64,000 nt of DNA from Bifidobacterium breve. Its GTDB lineage: Bacteria; Actinomycetota; Acidimicrobiia; Acidimicrobiales; Ilumatobacteraceae. The stretch spans positions 55,078 to 119,077 of the forward strand of contig CAMAWR010000001.1 in NCBI GenBank assembly GCA_945862045.1, in the 5' to 3' direction. Shown here piece by piece: positions 49,521-58,404 of the stretch (its first letter is position 1; every line of letters begins with the position of its first letter). Made by a program: the position numbers and the translations under genes. The notes under the pieces are model-generated. The model was not told the DNA's origin and ran no database searches. It saw only the letters and a program-made list of their open reading frames with translations.

Positions 49521-50036
49521 ATGAATGAAGCCATTGACGAGCGAATTCGGCGCATTGAGGACAGACAAGCGATCAACGACATCGTTGCGGCGTATGGACG
49601 ACTCGTTGACGATCGCAATTGGGACGAGGTGGAAAAGTTATACGCGCCAGACTCGGTGTTCGACACCGTGGGCGGCCGTATTAGTGGGCGGCGCTCAATT
49701 CGTGACTACTACGAACAGCGGACGAACCAATTCGGCCCCACTTATCACTACCCCCACAGCCACGAGGTGTTTTTTGACTCGACTGACACCGCACACGGAA
49801 TCGTTTGTGCTCATGCAGAGCTTGCCATCAACGGAGACACTGTTTGGATTGCACTGCGCTATCTTGATCAATACGTACGAGTGCCCGAAGGGTGGTGTTT
49901 CAAGGAGCGGCAGGTCAAATTTCTGTACGTATTGCCACTCCGCGAGCTGCCCACCCGGCTGGCTGACAAACTGCGTACACATTGGCCCGAGACCGAAGCC
50001 CGCCTGGCAGATATTGGAAGCCACCTCGGAGTGTGA
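49521..50036 (+). CDS. SnoaL-like (NTF2 fold) protein
   Basis: 171 residues; ATG preceded by GGAG with suitable spacing. RRIEDRQAINDIVAAYGRLVDDRNWDE and LYAPDSVFDTVGGRISGRRSIRDYYEQR are the standard start of SnoaL_4-type proteins. These act as dehydratases, isomerases or cyclases, or as small subunits. Probably works with the SDR that follows 48 bases later. Confidence 0.82.
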   Translation: MNEAIDERIRRIEDRQAINDIVAAYGRLVDDRNWDEVEKLYAPDSVFDTVGGRISGRRSIRDYYEQRTNQFGPTYHYPHSHEVFFDSTDTAHGIVCAHAELAINGDTVWIALRYLDQYVRVPEGWCFKERQVKFLYVLPLRELPTRLADKLRTHWPETEARLADIGSHLGV

Positions 50037-50084
50037 TGAACTAAGGGCTGGAAGATCAACGATTGCTTCAGAAGGAGAAAACCT

Positions 50085-50888
50085 ATGAAATTACTCTTGC
50101 CGAATAAGGTTGCAATCGTCACCGGAGCAGCCTCGGGAATTGGTGCTGCTGCAGCAAAACGGTTTGCCCGCGAGGGTGCAAAAGTTGCCTGCGTCGACTT
50201 CAATCTGGATGGTGCTACCGAAGTAGCGAATATGATTCGCTCGGTCGGAGGTGAAGCAGTTGCCATCAAGACCGATGTCTCGAATGAAGATGACGCCCGG
50301 GAGATGGTCCGACTCACCGTGAAGGCGTTCGGGAATCCAACCATTGTTTACGCAAATGCAGGTGTTGCGGGCTCTGGAAGTGCAGCGGACGTCTCGATGG
50401 AAAGCTGGACACGAGTTGTAGCCATCAATCTGACAGGCGTGTGGCTTTCAAGTCGATATCTTTTGCCGATCATGATTGAAGCCGGCGGCGGTTCAATTAT
50501 CAATCAGTCAAGCATCGGTGCATTGATCGGAGTCCCTGGTATCGCCTCATACGCTGCCGCAAAAGGCGGCGTTATCGGCCTTACTAAACAGATGTCGGTC
50601 GAGTATGGACCACAAAATATTCGTGTCAATGCCATCTGTCCCGGCACGGTGCCGACACCTCTCGTTGAGCAAACTTACCGAGAACGTGGCGGCTTTGCTG
50701 CCGATAAGCGCTCCGAGGGCGCGGTTGGGTTCCAAGAAATCCTCGACCGATCCCGGGCCCGAGTACCAATGGGCCGTTTGGGAACAGTCGACGAGATTGC
50801 CGCTCTGGCCGCATTCCTCGCGAGTGATGAATCTTCCTGGATCACAGGCCAAGCAATTGCGATTGATGGCGGCGCCACATCCCAGTGA
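50085..50888 (+). CDS. Short-chain dehydrogenase/reductase
   Basis: 267 residues; AGAAGGAG precedes the ATG. NAD(P)-binding TGAASGIG (13-20), NAG motif YANAGVAG, catalytic Ser in INQSSIGALIG and Tyr/Lys in SYAAAKGGV (about 155-163), and C-terminal SSWITGQAIAIDGGA. CVDFNLDG after beta-2, with Asp, suggests NAD preference. Oxidises or reduces a hydroxy/keto intermediate. Its stop overlaps the molybdopterin gene (GTGA). Confidence 0.92.
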   Translation: MKLLLPNKVAIVTGAASGIGAAAAKRFAREGAKVACVDFNLDGATEVANMIRSVGGEAVAIKTDVSNEDDAREMVRLTVKAFGNPTIVYANAGVAGSGSAADVSMESWTRVVAINLTGVWLSSRYLLPIMIEAGGGSIINQSSIGALIGVPGIASYAAAKGGVIGLTKQMSVEYGPQNIRVNAICPGTVPTPLVEQTYRERGGFAADKRSEGAVGFQEILDRSRARVPMGRLGTVDEIAALAAFLASDESSWITGQAIAIDGGATSQ

Positions 50889-52912
50889 CCAAAGAGGTAC
50901 GCGGGTACTGCCGATTCTGCGTTGCACTTTGTGGCATCCGTGTCAGCGTTGAGGATAATCAAGTCGTGGACGTTCGTGGCGATGAAGATCACCCCGGCTC
51001 CCGCGGATACACATGTGCCAAGGGACGTGGTCTTGGACGATGGCATCATCACCCAATGCGAATTTTGTCGCCCCGCATGCGGCATGGTGCTTCGTTTCAA
51101 AGTACTTCGTGGGACAAAGCCCTCGGTGACGCCTCCGAACGGCTTCGTGCAATCATCAGCGAATCGGGGGTGGACGCCGTCGGCACTTACCTGGCCACGG
51201 CATCATCTTTTGACGCAGCCGGGAGATGGGCAGCAGAACGACTCACTCGGGTGATGGGTACCCGATCGAAGTACACGCCTACCAGCATCGACACCCCCTG
51301 CAAGCCCCTGATTTCACAGTTGATGTCCGGCTTTCCAGGCCTTGTTCCAGTCCTCGACGACAAATTGTGCACATTGTCGGTTTTTGTCGGTTGCAATCCA
51401 GTGGTAAGTCACGGCCATCTCAATGCCCTACCCGACCCCGTAGTTCGTCTCCGCGAACTTGCGATGAGTCCCAAAGAGCTGTGGGTCATCGATTCTCGGG
51501 TATCAGAGTCAAGTCGCCTGGCGACAAAGTATCTCGTTCCTCGCCCAGGCTCGGATTTTGCAATTTTTGCCTATGTCATCCATGAACTGTTTTCCATCGG
51601 AGGAATTAATCGAGAGTACGTGTCTGCTCACGCCGACGAAGCGGATCTAAATTCTCTCAAAGGGCTGCTCAGTGAGTGGACATTGGAACATGCGAGTGCA
51701 GTCACGGGATGCGAGCCCGAGGAACTTCGCGAATTCAGCGCCGCCATACGTCGCCACGGAAAGGCTGCGATTCAGACAGGAACAGGATCCACCATGTCTG
51801 GCGCTGCCAACCTTACGGAATGGCTGATCTGGGTTACGCATATCTTGACTGGCTCCTACGACTCACCGGGTGGAATGTGGTTTCACCCAGGATTTATCCG
51901 CCAGCTTCATACGCGTATCAGCGCAAATGCCAAACAACCACAGCGAAAGCTCGGACCAAGAAGCCGGCCCGAATTGCCGGTCTGGGGTGATGAATTTCCC
52001 TGCTCGGCGATGGCCGACGAAATTGAAGCAGGCAACCTTCGGGCGCTGATCGTCTTCGGAGGAAATCCACTCAGCGCATTTCCCAATACTGCTCGCATGC
52101 GGCGCGCACTGCAACAACTTGATGCATTGATCGTGCTTGACGTCGTCGAGACGGAAACGACCTCGCTTGCCAGTCACCTATTCCCGACGAAAGGGCAGCT
52201 TGAGCGTGCCGATATTCCCTACTTCGTCGATCAATTCAACCTGGATAATTCAACTCAATTCACACCAGCAATTGTCGAGCCCACTGGCGAAATTCGAAGC
52301 ATGTGGTGGGTCGCAGCAAAATTGGCCGATGGTCTTGGACACAATCTGCTTCCTGCGCCGCTCACTGCCGAGTCATCGGATCTTGATGTCTTGGGATTTA
52401 TCGCCGGCCGTGCAGCAGCCCCCTTCGAGGAAATTCAGCAGAGTGGCTATATCGCTCATGCCCCAATTTTCGGATGGGTCTTGAATCAGATACTGCCCGG
52501 TGGCAAATGGAGATTGGTGCCAGATGAACTGGTGGGCCAGTTCAACGACTGGCGACAAATCACCGCCCCACAGGGGCTACTGATCACCAATCGCAGACAA
52601 CCGAAGCACCTCAATTCTCAACACATTCCTCACCGCTCAGGCTCGTCAGACTCCCCACTCGCAATCATCAACTCGTCAACGGCACAGAATCTTGGCATCA
52701 AGTCTGGTGACGATGTGATTGTCTCAACAGAAAATGGTGAACTTCGAATTGCGGTAACCCTGAGCGACGATCTTCACGCAGATGTCATATCTCTGCCGCA
52801 TGGCTGGCGTGATGTAAATGTTTCGATGCTCACGTCTGAACGCGATGTTGACCCTCTGACTGGAATGGTTATCCAAACCGCTCTTGCGGCCCGGCTCCGA
52901 CCCGTCAACTGA
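50885..52912 (+). CDS. Molybdopterin-dependent oxidoreductase, DMSO-reductase superfamily
   Basis: 675 residues, no Tat signal, so cytoplasmic. N-terminal [4Fe-4S] site C9-x2-C12-x3-C16-x27-C44 (YCRFCVALCG...YTCAKG) is complete. C139 (SIDTPCKP) is at the position of the molybdenum-ligating Cys/Sec140 of formate dehydrogenases and NapA. Further blocks: VFVGCNPVVSHGH, IQTGTGSTMSGAANLTEWL and VFGGNPLSAFPNTARMRRAL (MGD binding), then a C-terminal beta domain (SSTAQNLGIKSGDDVIVSTENGELRI). No electron-transfer subunits are adjacent. The substrate is unknown; coupling to SDR and SnoaL genes suggests a pathway hydroxylase, dehydratase or aldehyde/formate-type step. Confidence 0.87.
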   Translation: MTKEVRGYCRFCVALCGIRVSVEDNQVVDVRGDEDHPGSRGYTCAKGRGLGRWHHHPMRILSPRMRHGASFQSTSWDKALGDASERLRAIISESGVDAVGTYLATASSFDAAGRWAAERLTRVMGTRSKYTPTSIDTPCKPLISQLMSGFPGLVPVLDDKLCTLSVFVGCNPVVSHGHLNALPDPVVRLRELAMSPKELWVIDSRVSESSRLATKYLVPRPGSDFAIFAYVIHELFSIGGINREYVSAHADEADLNSLKGLLSEWTLEHASAVTGCEPEELREFSAAIRRHGKAAIQTGTGSTMSGAANLTEWLIWVTHILTGSYDSPGGMWFHPGFIRQLHTRISANAKQPQRKLGPRSRPELPVWGDEFPCSAMADEIEAGNLRALIVFGGNPLSAFPNTARMRRALQQLDALIVLDVVETETTSLASHLFPTKGQLERADIPYFVDQFNLDNSTQFTPAIVEPTGEIRSMWWVAAKLADGLGHNLLPAPLTAESSDLDVLGFIAGRAAAPFEEIQQSGYIAHAPIFGWVLNQILPGGKWRLVPDELVGQFNDWRQITAPQGLLITNRRQPKHLNSQHIPHRSGSSDSPLAIINSSTAQNLGIKSGDDVIVSTENGELRIAVTLSDDLHADVISLPHGWRDVNVSMLTSERDVDPLTGMVIQTALAARLRPVN

Positions 52913-52929
52913 CCCGTCGCGTACGGCTC

Positions 52930-54171
52930 TTAGTGCCCCGAACTCGCTCTCGCCAAAGCTTTTCGCGGCGTAACAATTAAATGCTCGGGTGAGCGCAGAA
53001 CGAAACCAACATCATCTGGTATACCTTGAGTAAATTCTGCAGATACAAATTCGTCAAGGAGAATCTCCAAACACTCAACCATTTCCATCTTGGCCAAAAG
53101 TGAGCCGGTGCACAAGTGGCGACCATACCCAAAGGAAAGAATCGTTGCTTTGACGCTGAATTCACGATCTGCAACATCTTTGAACCGCTCAATATCAAAA
53201 ACATCGGGGTTTGCAAAGACGTCTGGGTCGCGGTTTCCACTCGCCATCAAAGTGACGATTCGTTCGCCTTCGCGTACTGATTGGCCGCCAATTTCGGTAT
53301 CTGCGCGAACTCCCCGGCTCACGGCGTGCACTGGTGGCGCCCACCGCAACCCCTCGGCAATCGCCGAAGGTATCAATGATCTGTCCGCCCGAAGGCGCTG
53401 CCACAAATCGGGCTGCAGAAACAGATATTTGAGGAGTGACGACAACGATCTATCAGTGGTTTCTACTCCAGCAGCGAGCAAGAAGGAGCAAAACGAGCGA
53501 ATTTCGTCGTCGGACAGTCGCTCCCCTTCATATTCTGCCGAACACAGAGTGGAGAGTAAATCGTCTTTGGGATCGGAGCGCCGCTGTTTGATGAGCGGCG
53601 TAATGAAGGCAAATAGTTCAGTTTTGGCGACAATTGCCCGCTCGACAACTGCTGGGTCACCACGCAGATTCGATGCGCCTGCTGCCACGATTGCGTCATA
53701 GTTACTGCGAAAATTCGGAGCTTCATGAATGTCCATAACCCAAGAGGTCACACCGAGAGGAAGTGGTGTGGTGAACATCGACTTCAGATCAACCGGACCC
53801 TCAATTGGGAATTTGTCAAACAGTGAATTTGCCAGCGTGCGCGTGTACTTACGTTGGACACCATCAAGTAAGCGCGAATTGCGCAGCGTGCGGGCAAGAA
53901 TCGCGCCCTTTCGGCGATGTTCGTCACCCTCCATCTGCAAAATGGATCGTCCGTGAATTATTGATGAGCCAGCCCCGTACGTCAGCGGCCCAAAGTATTG
54001 CTCATCGGTCAGGACACGCTTGACATCGTGATACCGAGTGACCACCCAACCATTGAATGACTCACTACGAAAGATTGGTGTTGCCTCACGAGCCTCCCTG
54101 TAGAAGGCGGCGAGGTCCATTGGTTGGCCCGTCATTACCCGTTCGAACGTCGCAGCAAGATTAATGGTCAC
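52930..54171 (-). CDS. Cytochrome P450
   Basis: 413 residues, soluble class-I type length. Heme loop LSFGYGRHLCTGSLLAKME with thiolate ligand C354; I-helix FLLAAGVETTDRSLSSLL (AGxET for oxygen activation); ExxR region appears shortened. The GTG start has no strong ribosome binding site. It needs a ferredoxin and reductase; the [3Fe-4S]-like ferredoxin at 7113 is a candidate but distant. Stands alone between convergent and divergent neighbours. Likely hydroxylates the pathway substrate. Confidence 0.9.
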   Translation of the reverse strand: MTINLAATFERVMTGQPMDLAAFYREAREATPIFRSESFNGWVVTRYHDVKRVLTDEQYFGPLTYGAGSSIIHGRSILQMEGDEHRRKGAILARTLRNSRLLDGVQRKYTRTLANSLFDKFPIEGPVDLKSMFTTPLPLGVTSWVMDIHEAPNFRSNYDAIVAAGASNLRGDPAVVERAIVAKTELFAFITPLIKQRRSDPKDDLLSTLCSAEYEGERLSDDEIRSFCSFLLAAGVETTDRSLSSLLKYLFLQPDLWQRLRADRSLIPSAIAEGLRWAPPVHAVSRGVRADTEIGGQSVREGERIVTLMASGNRDPDVFANPDVFDIERFKDVADREFSVKATILSFGYGRHLCTGSLLAKMEMVECLEILLDEFVSAEFTQGIPDDVGFVLRSPEHLIVTPRKALARASSGH

Positions 54172-54304
54172 TTGGAGTCTCCATTTCTATGGCTGAGAAC
54201 AACGATTGGAACATTACTGCCTGCAATACATCTGCACTCAATCACACGCACCCACCTCCAAGGCGACGTACGATTTGAAGCATCAACCGACTTAGGGAAA
54301 TCTT

Positions 54305-55258
54305 GTGATCGTCATCGTAGGTGCGGGCTCAATGGGATCAATGTTTGGTGGGCTGCTGGCAAAAGCTGGGCATGCGGTCACATTGGTCGACATCAATGCC
54401 GAACACATGGCTGCGATTACCCGAAACGGCCTCACCATGACCGAGCGATCGGGTCGCCAGCACTCCGTGCGTCTGTCTGCAACGACCGTTGCGACATCGC
54501 TTTCTGCAGTTTCACTGGCGATCATATTGACCAAATCTTGGGCAACTCGCGATGCCGCCGAATCCCTGGCTGCGTGCATCACCCCTGATGGGCTGGTGGT
54601 AACGGTGCAAAATGGACTCGGTAACGACCGCGTGCTCAGCGAAGTCTTGGGTGACGAACGCGTACTTGGAGGTACGACCACCGCTGGTGCAGAACTGCTG
54701 GCTCCCGGCATAGTCTCCCTCTCGCCGATTACCGCTGATGGCACTTCTCAAACTGAATGTGCCCCACTTCGCCCCGAGTATCTTCGTGACCCCGCAAAGT
54801 CATCCCAGATAGCTGCATTTGCCAGTCTCATGACGGCGGCCGGGCTGCCCACGATTATCCGTCCATCCGTGAGTGATGTCATTTGGAAAAAACTGTGCCT
54901 TGCCGCCACCGCTGCACCGCTGACGGCAGTTTTGCGATGTACGGTCGCAGATTTACTCACCAGCGATGAAGCCCACCGTCTACTTCGGCAACTCTTTGAC
55001 GAAATCGTCGTCATTGCACAGGCCGAAGGGGTGACTCTCGACTCAGGCACGACCTGGCAACACGCAATTGAGACTTTCACCAAAGTAGGCCGACATCAGA
55101 CATCCATGGCCGTCGATGTCGCCAAAGGACGCCGGACCGAGATTGAGGCAATGTCGGGGGAACTTGTCAGATTGGGAATGCGCCACGGTATTCCCACTCC
55201 TGGTCATGCAATGATGCAAAGACTGATCACCGCAATCGAGCAGCAATACGTTGCTTAG
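54305..55258 (+). CDS. Ketopantoate reductase-like dehydrogenase (PanE/ApbA family)
   Basis: 317 residues from a GTG. Rossmann motif IVGAGSMGSMFGGLLAKAGH at the N-terminus, VVTVQNGLGNDRVL (family block II) and the C-terminal helical domain with KKLCLAATAAPLTAVLRC and DVAKGRRTEIEAM. It reduces a 2-keto acid with NADPH or oxidises the hydroxy acid. A second homologue at 56177 in a catabolic context makes pantothenate synthesis an unlikely sole role. Confidence 0.85.
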   Translation: MIVIVGAGSMGSMFGGLLAKAGHAVTLVDINAEHMAAITRNGLTMTERSGRQHSVRLSATTVATSLSAVSLAIILTKSWATRDAAESLAACITPDGLVVTVQNGLGNDRVLSEVLGDERVLGGTTTAGAELLAPGIVSLSPITADGTSQTECAPLRPEYLRDPAKSSQIAAFASLMTAAGLPTIIRPSVSDVIWKKLCLAATAAPLTAVLRCTVADLLTSDEAHRLLRQLFDEIVVIAQAEGVTLDSGTTWQHAIETFTKVGRHQTSMAVDVAKGRRTEIEAMSGELVRLGMRHGIPTPGHAMMQRLITAIEQQYVA

Positions 55259-55680
55259 CCGTGCGCAAGCCAGGAACACTCGACGGTTGCAGATCCCTCC
55301 ACTGCCCTTCCCCCACCGCGGATATCCAGCCAAACGGAGCAGTCAATCAGGGTCTTTCCATAGTCCTCAAAGACACGCTCAACGGTCCCCCCAGCAACCA
55401 CCGCATCACCTTCGCAGACATTTGCCGTGAATCTTGCCCGCAAATACCTCAGGCTGCCAGCTCCGCCGTACTGCTCGAGCATGTTGGTGACATAACAAAA
55501 ATTGATTGGCCCCTGATTTATCAGCCGGCTTCCATAACCTTGGGCCTCAACGGCGGCACGGTCCCAATGAATTGGATTCGGATCGCGCAGGACGGCTGCC
55601 AGCAGTTTCATTTTTTCAATCGGCACTGATTCAACTGACCACTGTGGCAGCAAATCACCGACATTTGGTCGCGATTTCAT
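55255..55680 (-). CDS. MaoC-like (R)-specific enoyl-CoA hydratase domain protein
   Basis: 141 residues. Hotdog fold with the hydratase motif RDPNPIHWD (D33, N35 and H38 at the catalytic positions) and GPINFCYVTNMLEQY. Overlaps the upstream single-hotdog gene by 4 bases; the two probably form a heterodimer equivalent to fused double-hotdog enzymes. Confidence 0.85.
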   Translation of the reverse strand: MKSRPNVGDLLPQWSVESVPIEKMKLLAAVLRDPNPIHWDRAAVEAQGYGSRLINQGPINFCYVTNMLEQYGGAGSLRYLRARFTANVCEGDAVVAGGTVERVFEDYGKTLIDCSVWLDIRGGGRAVEGSATVECSWLAHG

Positions 55681-56123
55681 GCCTCACCGCGCAGAAAAAT
55701 CCAGGTGTTTGAAATCCGAGCACAAAGCGAATCGCCCTGACCTTCGCACACATCAGTCACGAACGTCACGAAATCCATGACTCCTCCACGCTTTCCAACT
55801 TTGCGTTGAACATCCGTGATGATGCCACTGACCTTGTAGTCATGGCCCTCACGCAGCGGCTGTTTAATTTCCCAGACATACTCACCGGCCCGGACTGCAT
55901 CAGGGGAACTGGCATGACACAAATCAAAAATGTTTTGAATGGTGACGCCCATACCAGCAATCGGCAAATGGAAGAGATAAAGGGGATGAGCGAGGCCCTC
56001 CGGACCTAGTGGCACCAGCATGATGTCGTGCATCAAGAAGTTCTCCCAGCGATCTATCTGGTAGGTGCCACCGGGAAATTGGTGGCCGACCAGCCGATGC
56101 ATTGCGTCAAGTGGCACCACCAT
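55677..56123 (-). CDS. MaoC-type hotdog protein, N-terminal dehydratase-like subunit
   Basis: 148 residues, GAGEYVWEIKQPLREGHDYKVSG and FVTFVTDVCEGQGDSLCARISNTWIFL are features of the non-catalytic N-terminal hotdog of MaoC-like dehydratases (FAS1-type). It lacks the DxNxIH motif, so it would be the structural partner of the downstream gene, shaping a pocket for bulky acyl chains. Confidence 0.77.
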   Translation of the reverse strand: MVVPLDAMHRLVGHQFPGGTYQIDRWENFLMHDIMLVPLGPEGLAHPLYLFHLPIAGMGVTIQNIFDLCHASSPDAVRAGEYVWEIKQPLREGHDYKVSGIITDVQRKVGKRGGVMDFVTFVTDVCEGQGDSLCARISNTWIFLRGEA

Positions 56124-56176
56124 CGTGACAGAACCTAGTCTGAGGATCCGAGTCCGTACGCGACGAAAGGAGACCC

Positions 56177-57196
56177 GTGGCCGAACAACGAAACGCCAAC
56201 CCCAAAGGTGCCCACGTCACTGTGCTCGGTGCTGGATCGCTCGGTTCTGTGTACGCCGCATGGGCCGCCCAGGCTGGCAACACCGTTACCGTCGTGGCCC
56301 GGTCTGCGCACGTTGACGCCATCAATTCCGGCGGACTCACCCTCATCAACAGAGACGGCTCGACCCAAAATATTTCCCTTCGCGCCACTACCGACCCGCG
56401 AGACATCGAAGAGTGTGATTTCCTTTGTCTTGCCTGTAAGGCTCCTGATACCGAGCCCTTATTGGATGCGTTTTTGTCGCGCCAACGCACGTTAAAAGCA
56501 AGTTTTTCGATTCAAAACGGTGTCAGACAAGCCGAACCGCTACAGCGACGATTCGGCTCCCGCGCCCTTGCTTGTGTCTCGATGGTGGGTGGCACGCTCG
56601 CTTCACCCGGAAAGGTCGTTCATACTTTTGACGGAGCAACCTACCTCGGGCCCACTTCGGACCAAGATTCCCAGCAAGCGCTGTCTGCTGCTGCTGATCT
56701 GGCTGCGCATTTTGGGGGCAACGGATTCGTCGGTCGGCAAGACATCATGTCTGTTCTGTGGTCAAAGGCAATTTTGGCTGCAGCAGCCATGGCAATGTCG
56801 GCCATTACTCGTATGAACTACCACCGAATCTTTGAGCTCGAGGGTAATCGTGAAGCTTTTTTGGATCTCGTCAAAGAAGCAGCCTTAATTGCAAATGCCG
56901 AAGCAATTCCACTCATTGACCTTCCGGGGCCGCTACAGGCGGGATATCTTGTCGGTTTACCACAGGACAAGGCGCTTGCTCTTTTGGCTGATTTGTCAAA
57001 GTCACTCGTATCAAGTGGTCAGACAAAAGTCAGGGTATCTATGCTGCAATCGATTGAACGGCGTCGCCCGACTGAAGTAACAGCCGTCTTTACCGACCTG
57101 CTGACCATTGCTGCGCGACACAATCTTCACTTACCGCGACTTCAATTCGTCACGAAAGTACTTGAAAGCATCGACCAAGACATAAGGGAGACATAG
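56177..57196 (+). CDS. Ketopantoate reductase-like dehydrogenase (second copy)
   Basis: 339 residues from a GTG with GAAAGGAG upstream. VTVLGAGSLGSVYAAWAAQAG binds NADP; SFSIQNGVRQAEPL and the C-terminal domain (MAMSAITRMNYHRIFEL, SMLQSIERRRPTEVTAVF) complete the fold. Only 2 bases before the alpha-hydroxy-acid oxidase gene. The pair suggests hydroxy-acid/keto-acid chemistry in the pathway. Confidence 0.84.
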   Translation: MAEQRNANPKGAHVTVLGAGSLGSVYAAWAAQAGNTVTVVARSAHVDAINSGGLTLINRDGSTQNISLRATTDPRDIEECDFLCLACKAPDTEPLLDAFLSRQRTLKASFSIQNGVRQAEPLQRRFGSRALACVSMVGGTLASPGKVVHTFDGATYLGPTSDQDSQQALSAAADLAAHFGGNGFVGRQDIMSVLWSKAILAAAAMAMSAITRMNYHRIFELEGNREAFLDLVKEAALIANAEAIPLIDLPGPLQAGYLVGLPQDKALALLADLSKSLVSSGQTKVRVSMLQSIERRRPTEVTAVFTDLLTIAARHNLHLPRLQFVTKVLESIDQDIRET

Positions 57197-57198
57197 CC

Positions 57199-58404
57199 AT
57201 GGGTAACTTACGGATGCTCTTTTCGAGCACAAAACTTCCGAAATTCAACACCTACGCAGATTTCCGTCGTATCGCCCGTCGCCGTGTTCCCTCGATGGTG
57301 TTTGACTTCGTGGATGGCGGTGCAGATGGGGAATTGACACTCGCGGCGAACCGCCGCGCTTTTGAACAGGTCGTCTTTGAGCCACGCTGGATGAGCGATG
57401 TCTCAAAGATTGATCTGACGACCACCGTGCTTGGTGAGAAAATCTCGATGCCGTACCTTTTGGCGCCGGCTGGACTTGCTTCAGTAGTGCACAAAGACGG
57501 CGAACTGGCAGTCGCCCGAGCCGCCGCAAAAGCAAACACCATCTTTTGCATTAGTACCGGTTCGACCTACTCTCTCGAAGAAATTGCAGCCGCAGCACCC
57601 ACCGCCAAGCTCTGGTTTCAGTTGTACCTCTGGAAAAGTGAAGAAGTCGTCACCTCCCTGATTCAAAGAGCTAAGGAAGCAGGCTGCCGCGCACTCGTTC
57701 TCACGATCGATGTTCCGGCTGTTGGTAAGCGCGAACGAGACCTCACCAACGGAATGTCGCTACCACCCCGAATTCGACCCAGCAATATCCTGGACGCAAT
57801 TTGGCGAGTTCGCTGGCTCTCACACTTCATCACCGGCAGCGAAATTACCTTCGGAAATCTCCGTGGCATTGCTGCGGGCGACGACGCCAGCACCGTGGGT
57901 GAATACACCAGTCGCGAACTTGTAGACCCAAGCGTCACTTGGGAGCGCCTGGATTGGTTACGCCGACAGTGGGATGGGCCATTGGTTGTCAAGGGTGTGC
58001 TCTCGGTCCATGACGCACTTGAATGTGTGCGTCGTGGAGCTGATGCTGTTTACGTTTCCAACCATGGAGGTCGTCAACTCGACTCAGTTTTGGGTGCAGC
58101 AAGCGCACTTCCTGCAATTGTCGAGGCAGTGAACGGACGCGTCGAGATCCTCGTCGATGGCGGTGTGCGTCGTGGTGAGGACGTCGTCAAAGCCCGAGCT
58201 TTGGGCGCAACCGCCGCTCTTTCTGGTCGTCCTTGGTTTTTTGCTCTCGCCGCCGACGGGCAAATCGGCGTTGAACGAATGCTGGAAATCATGCGTGCCG
58301 ATATCGGCCGAACACTGTCGCTCCTTGGTGTGCCGCGTTTCAGCGACGTGGATCGCTCGGCTATCCGGCCAGTCTCCGAACCAATCCAAGACGGTCAGAA
58401 ATAA
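57199..58404 (+). CDS. FMN-dependent alpha-hydroxy-acid oxidase/dehydrogenase
   Basis: 401 residues. TIM-barrel flavoenzyme of the LldD/glycolate oxidase family: MVFDFVDGGADGELTLAANR, PYLLAPAGLAS, WFQLYLWKSEE, LVVKGVLSVHDALECVRRGADAVYVSNHGGRQLDS (split over residues 255-290; active-site His in SNHGGRQ) and ILVDGGVRRGEDVVKA. Oxidises an L-2-hydroxy acid to the 2-keto acid with O2, quinone or another acceptor. Co-transcribed with the upstream PanE-like gene. Confidence 0.92.
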   Translation: MGNLRMLFSSTKLPKFNTYADFRRIARRRVPSMVFDFVDGGADGELTLAANRRAFEQVVFEPRWMSDVSKIDLTTTVLGEKISMPYLLAPAGLASVVHKDGELAVARAAAKANTIFCISTGSTYSLEEIAAAAPTAKLWFQLYLWKSEEVVTSLIQRAKEAGCRALVLTIDVPAVGKRERDLTNGMSLPPRIRPSNILDAIWRVRWLSHFITGSEITFGNLRGIAAGDDASTVGEYTSRELVDPSVTWERLDWLRRQWDGPLVVKGVLSVHDALECVRRGADAVYVSNHGGRQLDSVLGAASALPAIVEAVNGRVEILVDGGVRRGEDVVKARALGATAALSGRPWFFALAADGQIGVERMLEIMRADIGRTLSLLGVPRFSDVDRSAIRPVSEPIQDGQK

